The notes beneath the pieces are model-generated. The model did not search any database. It was not told the DNA's origin and worked only from the letters and a program-made list of their open reading frames with translations. A program made the translations under genes and the position numbers. Shown piece by piece: positions 60,751 to 64,000 of a DNA stretch of 64,000 nt (positions are counted from its first letter, which is position 1; each line of letters starts with the position of its first letter). The DNA is taken from the NCBI GenBank assembly GCA_030248295.1, contig JASANH010001039.1:558001-622000 (forward strand), written 5' to 3'. This stretch comes from Mesodorylaimus sp. YZB2_4 (taxonomy: Eukaryota > Nematoda > Enoplea > Dorylaimida > Dorylaimidae).

Positions 60751-63311
60751 GGACAACATGATCACAGGTGTGCAATCAACAGCTGATGCAATCGATTTCT
60801 ATCAAATCGCAAAGAAGCTTTTCGCTGAAGCATCAATGAATCTGCGAGAGTGGAACTCAAATGATCAAGAATTCCCCGAAGCAATTCCAGAAATGGACCG
60901 AGCAAAAGCGGCTCAAACGAAGGTCTTGGGCATCAAGTGGGACACTGGTTCTGACGTGATCTCGATCAACCATGCAGAGCCTGTCATCGAAGGTGAGCCT
61001 AAAAAGCGGTCAGTACTCAGCTTCATTCATAAGGCCTTCGATTCTATTGGCCTCATGTGCCCAGTCATGGTCAATGTCCGCTACTTCTTTCAAAGTCTAT
61101 GGACGACAGATCTCAAATGGGATGATCAATTAACGAAATCCAACAAAGACAAATGGGATCAGATTCGAACAGAAATCAATGGCCTTAATCAAATCAAGTT
61201 ACCGAGGTACCTGAGCAGCGGCCAGGGACCGTATCAACTTCATGTCTTTTGCGATGCATCAGAAAAGGCGTATGGGGCGTGTGTATATGTGCGACCTCAA
61301 ACAGGCCAACCAAACCTCGTTTTTGCGAGGAGTCGGATGAAACCGAAGCGAGCAGACAAGTGGAGGGCGGAGGAACCGACAATTCCACGACTCGAACTGT
61401 TGGCAGCACATATTGGAGCGAAGATCCTTACCTTTGTCCGTGATGGACTACAGGTTCAAATCGAAAGCACCTTCATGTGGATCGATTCCCAATGCGTCCT
61501 CCGGTGGCTTCAATCAAACAAGCAGCTTCAGACATTTGAGGCAAACCGAGTCAAATACATTACAAGCCTCAAGTCCATCAAATTTCGCTATGTTACCACG
61601 GAGGAAAATCCAGCTGATCTCCTGTCCAGAGGGGCAGCGGCAATTGTAATCAGCGCACCCAGGCGGCGGGAGATAGTCGAGACCGAAGTCTCTAAGCAAA
61701 AAACTTCGACTGGAGGTAGGCAAGTCTCGCAACTATACCTGCTCTAGAAACATCAACCGAAGAGGTTGACGTCCCAGCCAGGGGAGCGTATCGATTACTC
61801 CCGACCGCCAGGCGTGCTGGTCACACAATGACCCTCAAAGACAAGTCACTATGGTGGCATGGACCGCAGTGGCTACGCCAGGCTGAAAAAACGTGGCCCG
61901 TGGTAGACGGATTCACGTTTGACCAGGAAGATACAAACAAAGGCAACATCGAGCTAACAACAATTTATACAGCAACGACTAATTTAGCGGCGGAGGGTTC
62001 AGACGAGGTCAGCCGAATCTTTGTTGAAAGTCGATACTCAAGTTGGAGGAAACTGATACGTATCACCATCCTTTGCATGCGATTTGTGGCCAAGGTGAGG
62101 GGGAAGAGACGATCCTGCAGCAAAGGAGGCGAATTGGAACCATCGACGCCAGAAGAGATCGATATGGCGGAGAACTTATGGTTCAAAGCGATGCAAGCAA
62201 AGTATTTCCCAGACGAGCTGGTGCGCCTGAAGAGGGTGCAGGTCGATCAGAAGGCAGTTCTCCTCAACAATACAATACCGCTCCTATTAGATGAAGATGG
62301 CATTATTCGATGCGGTGGTAGAATTGGGCAAGCTCAAATCTCAATTGAGGCGATCAATCCTATACTCCTTCTAAAGAAGTCAAGGTTCACCCACCTGGTG
62401 ATCAAAGAAGCTCATGAACAAACGATGCATTGCGGCATATCGCACACCCTGGCTCAACTTCGAATGCGATTCTGGGTTCCAACAGGTCGAGCAGAAGTCA
62501 ATCGAGTAATCAGAAGATGTGGTGTCTGTCGTCGATGGGACGGTGGACCCTACAAGCCTCCTCCAATGCCAGACTTGCCAAAGCCACGAGTCCAAGAATC
62601 AAAGGCGTTCTTCCCTGTGGGCATCGATTACTTCGGCCCGCTCTACACAAGAGACAAGGGGTGCCAGCCGAAGAAAAAATGGATCAGAATTGTGGCGTGT
62701 ATGGTTACTCGAGCGATCCATTTGGAACTGGTCGATGATATGACAAGCGAACAACTACTTCTGGGTCTACAACGATTCATCGCCTGCCGAGGAGTGCCAC
62801 AGCTCATACTCTCTGACCATGCAGGCAACTTTAAATCAAAGGAAATTCAAGAGTACGCCAGTCGACTCAAAATAAAATGGAAGTTCATCACCGAACGATC
62901 TCCATGGAAAGGTGGCTTCTATGAGCGGCTGATTCGATTGGTCAAGCAAGCGTTTCGCAAATCAATACAATCGATCATGTTATCAACGAGCCAAATGACT
63001 ATGGTGCTGGCTGAAATCGAATCAATCATCAATCAAAGGCCAATCACCTACGTCGACAACGACCTACGCGGTGGTACGATCCTTTCCCCCGCCTGTTTCA
63101 TCACGCCGCCAACAATCAATGGTTCAATTGAATCAGAGCCCATTCTTCCTGAATCAATCGAATCAATGGGTTCGCGCCAGGCGCTAATAGAACGGTGGAA
63201 GAAGCGAGTTAAATATCTGAACCAATTCTGGGCTGTTTGGTCTGAGCAATACCTCCTGGCCCTAAGAGAGAGGCATCAGGCAACTATCAGGCATCCTCGC
63301 TCAAGACATTA
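60751..63311 (+). mobile_element. 5'-truncated BEL/Pao LTR retrotransposon
   Basis: Starts abruptly inside reverse transcriptase, at the catalytic (V)D-x-x-x-TG region, and ends near the end of integrase. Gag, protease, most of reverse transcriptase and both LTRs are missing. A TA microsatellite touches each side. Two coding blocks in different frames follow, listed separately. Confidence 0.85.
60752..61747 (+). pseudogene. BEL/Pao Pol fragment: reverse transcriptase end and RNase H
   Basis: The frame opens in the adjoining microsatellite, so the true start is missing. It begins DNMITGVQS, the end of the reverse transcriptase palm, then shows KVLGIKW and the connection region. RNase H follows with its acidic residues in CDASEKAYGA, RLELLAAH, WIDSQCVLRW and ENPADLLSRG, the usual BEL layout. 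The frame ends at a TAG at 61745-61747, and the integrase continues in another frame. That makes this a non-functional relic, though long and little decayed, so insertion may be fairly recent. Confidence 0.85.
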
Positions 63312-63345
63312 TATATATATATATATATATCTATTTATTTATAAT
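61828..63345 (+). pseudogene. BEL/Pao Pol fragment: integrase
   Basis: Opens with SLWWHGPQWL, a segment typical of BEL polyproteins upstream of integrase. The zinc-binding HHCC module follows (His residues around EAHEQTMHCG, then CGVCRRW). The DDE catalytic core has Asp in GIDYFGPL, Asp in LSDHAGNF and Glu in FYERLIRL. The reading frame is shifted relative to the RNase H block. The C-terminal end runs into the TA microsatellite, so the natural stop is lost. Confidence 0.85.
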
Positions 63346-63378
63346 ATACCTGCATAAAAAGAAATATATATATATATG
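63308..63378. repeat. (TA)n microsatellite at the right edge of the BEL fragment
   Basis: TATATATATATATATATAT then ATTTATAATATA and a second TATATATATATA run. Confidence 0.75.
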
Positions 63379-63898
63379 TATACATTTTTACACATACACT
63401 GTCATATACGATTACACAATTTATTCACAGCACATCTTTACTTATTTACAGCACGTAAACAGTTATTTGCAGTAACTCCCAACCTACGATTTTTTCTCGA
63501 TCCTCACAGCCAAAGCATCTTGATTCATCAAAACTTATCGACACTGAACGTTTAACTCTATAAAAGGTACGCAATGTGATCATACAGTAAATCAAGAGAC
63601 AGTCCTAATGGCGCCACAAAATGTTCCGGAAATGTACGGCACCAGTCGACGGACGTAAATGAGCAGCTAACTAAACTTTCTGTCTGCACACGTGGGTCTT
63701 TCACACACGTACCATATGCCAAGGGCACAGGCGGTATCCTTTTATGTTTTAAGGCAATTCTTTATGGAGAAAATCTTATTGACAGTCTCATCGTTTAAAC
63801 AGTCAGATCTGCACATATAGAAATATCAGACGCAGAATAGGGCTCCTACAGTAGTATCGCGCTGACTGGTGCTTGGAAATCAGAGCAATTAAGACAAA
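63379..63898. other. Spacer upstream of the last gene
   Basis: No feature recognised. It would include the promoter of the partial gene that follows. Confidence 0.35.
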
Positions 63899-63976
63899 AT
63901 GGAAAGGGTCGATGTTTTGGTGGCGTTGATCCTTTTCTATGCTGCCTTCTCATATGCTGATCAAGCTGCTAATCCG
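63899..63976 (+). CDS. First exon of a secreted protein (partial)
   Basis: ATG followed by 26 codons, ending at a GTAAGA donor in phase 0. The peptide is a clean signal sequence (hydrophobic VLVALILFYAAFSYA, cleavage expected after Ala), with DQAANP as the start of the mature chain. The rest lies beyond the window, so the product cannot be named. Confidence 0.55.
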
Positions 63977-64000
63977 GTAAGAGATTTTAGTTATTTCACT

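Noticed and set aside
1-64000. CRISPR arrays, operons, ribosome binding sites
   Set aside because: This is eukaryotic nuclear DNA with spliced genes. The repeats present are microsatellites and transposons without regular spacers.

Overview
The window is nuclear DNA from an ecdysozoan invertebrate, probably an arthropod or tardigrade. The evidence is genes split by short GT-AG introns with T-rich 3' splice sites, two crustacean hyperglycemic hormone/ion transport peptide (CHH/ITP) type hormone genes, a DEG/ENaC channel, and invertebrate-style guanylate cyclases that combine an H-NOX haem domain with a full set of cyclase catalytic residues. There is no sign of operons or bacterial DNA. The species cannot be named from the sequence alone.

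Layout. 1-2.9 kb: a 2 kb foldback (long inverted repeat) element flanked by GTCAAA-rich degenerate repeats. 3.9-5.5 kb (-): a DEG/ENaC channel in one exon. 5.9-12.6 kb: repeats. 12.7-19.9 kb (+) and 27.2-30.5 kb (+): two tandem H-NOX guanylate cyclase genes, each rebuilt here from ten exons with matching boundaries. One intron of the first gene is swollen to 3.7 kb by a terminal-inverted-repeat element. 20-27 kb: another inverted-repeat element containing a tRNA-derived SINE, and a near-perfect 21-bp hairpin. 32.4-33.0 kb (-) and 43.4-44.1 kb (+): two CHH/ITP-type prohormone genes, each rebuilt from two exons with a shared intron position. 38.7-40.8 kb (+): a divergent seven-transmembrane receptor. 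45.1-47.0 kb (-): a five-exon Rho-family GTPase with substitutions at nearly every nucleotide-handling motif. 47.7-50.8 kb: more miniature transposons and SINEs. 51.4-52.6 kb (+): a secreted trypsin-like protease. 54.7-58.0 kb (+): a four-exon bZIP transcription factor with one GC-AG intron. 59.2-59.9 kb: weak C-type-lectin-like exons. 60.75-63.3 kb: a 5'-truncated BEL/Pao retrotransposon lying between two TA microsatellites. 63.9 kb: the first exon of a secreted protein that runs off the window.

How the genes relate. The two cyclases are clearly tandem duplicates, and so probably are the two hormones, which lie 10 kb apart in opposite orientation. The other genes show no shared pathway. Gas-sensing cyclases, hormones, an orphan receptor and a DEG/ENaC channel all suit neuroendocrine or sensory signalling, but that is inference from gene families. 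About half of the window is old, degenerate repeat DNA. Gene models were built by eye from splice signals, reading phase and family similarity. No database search was run.
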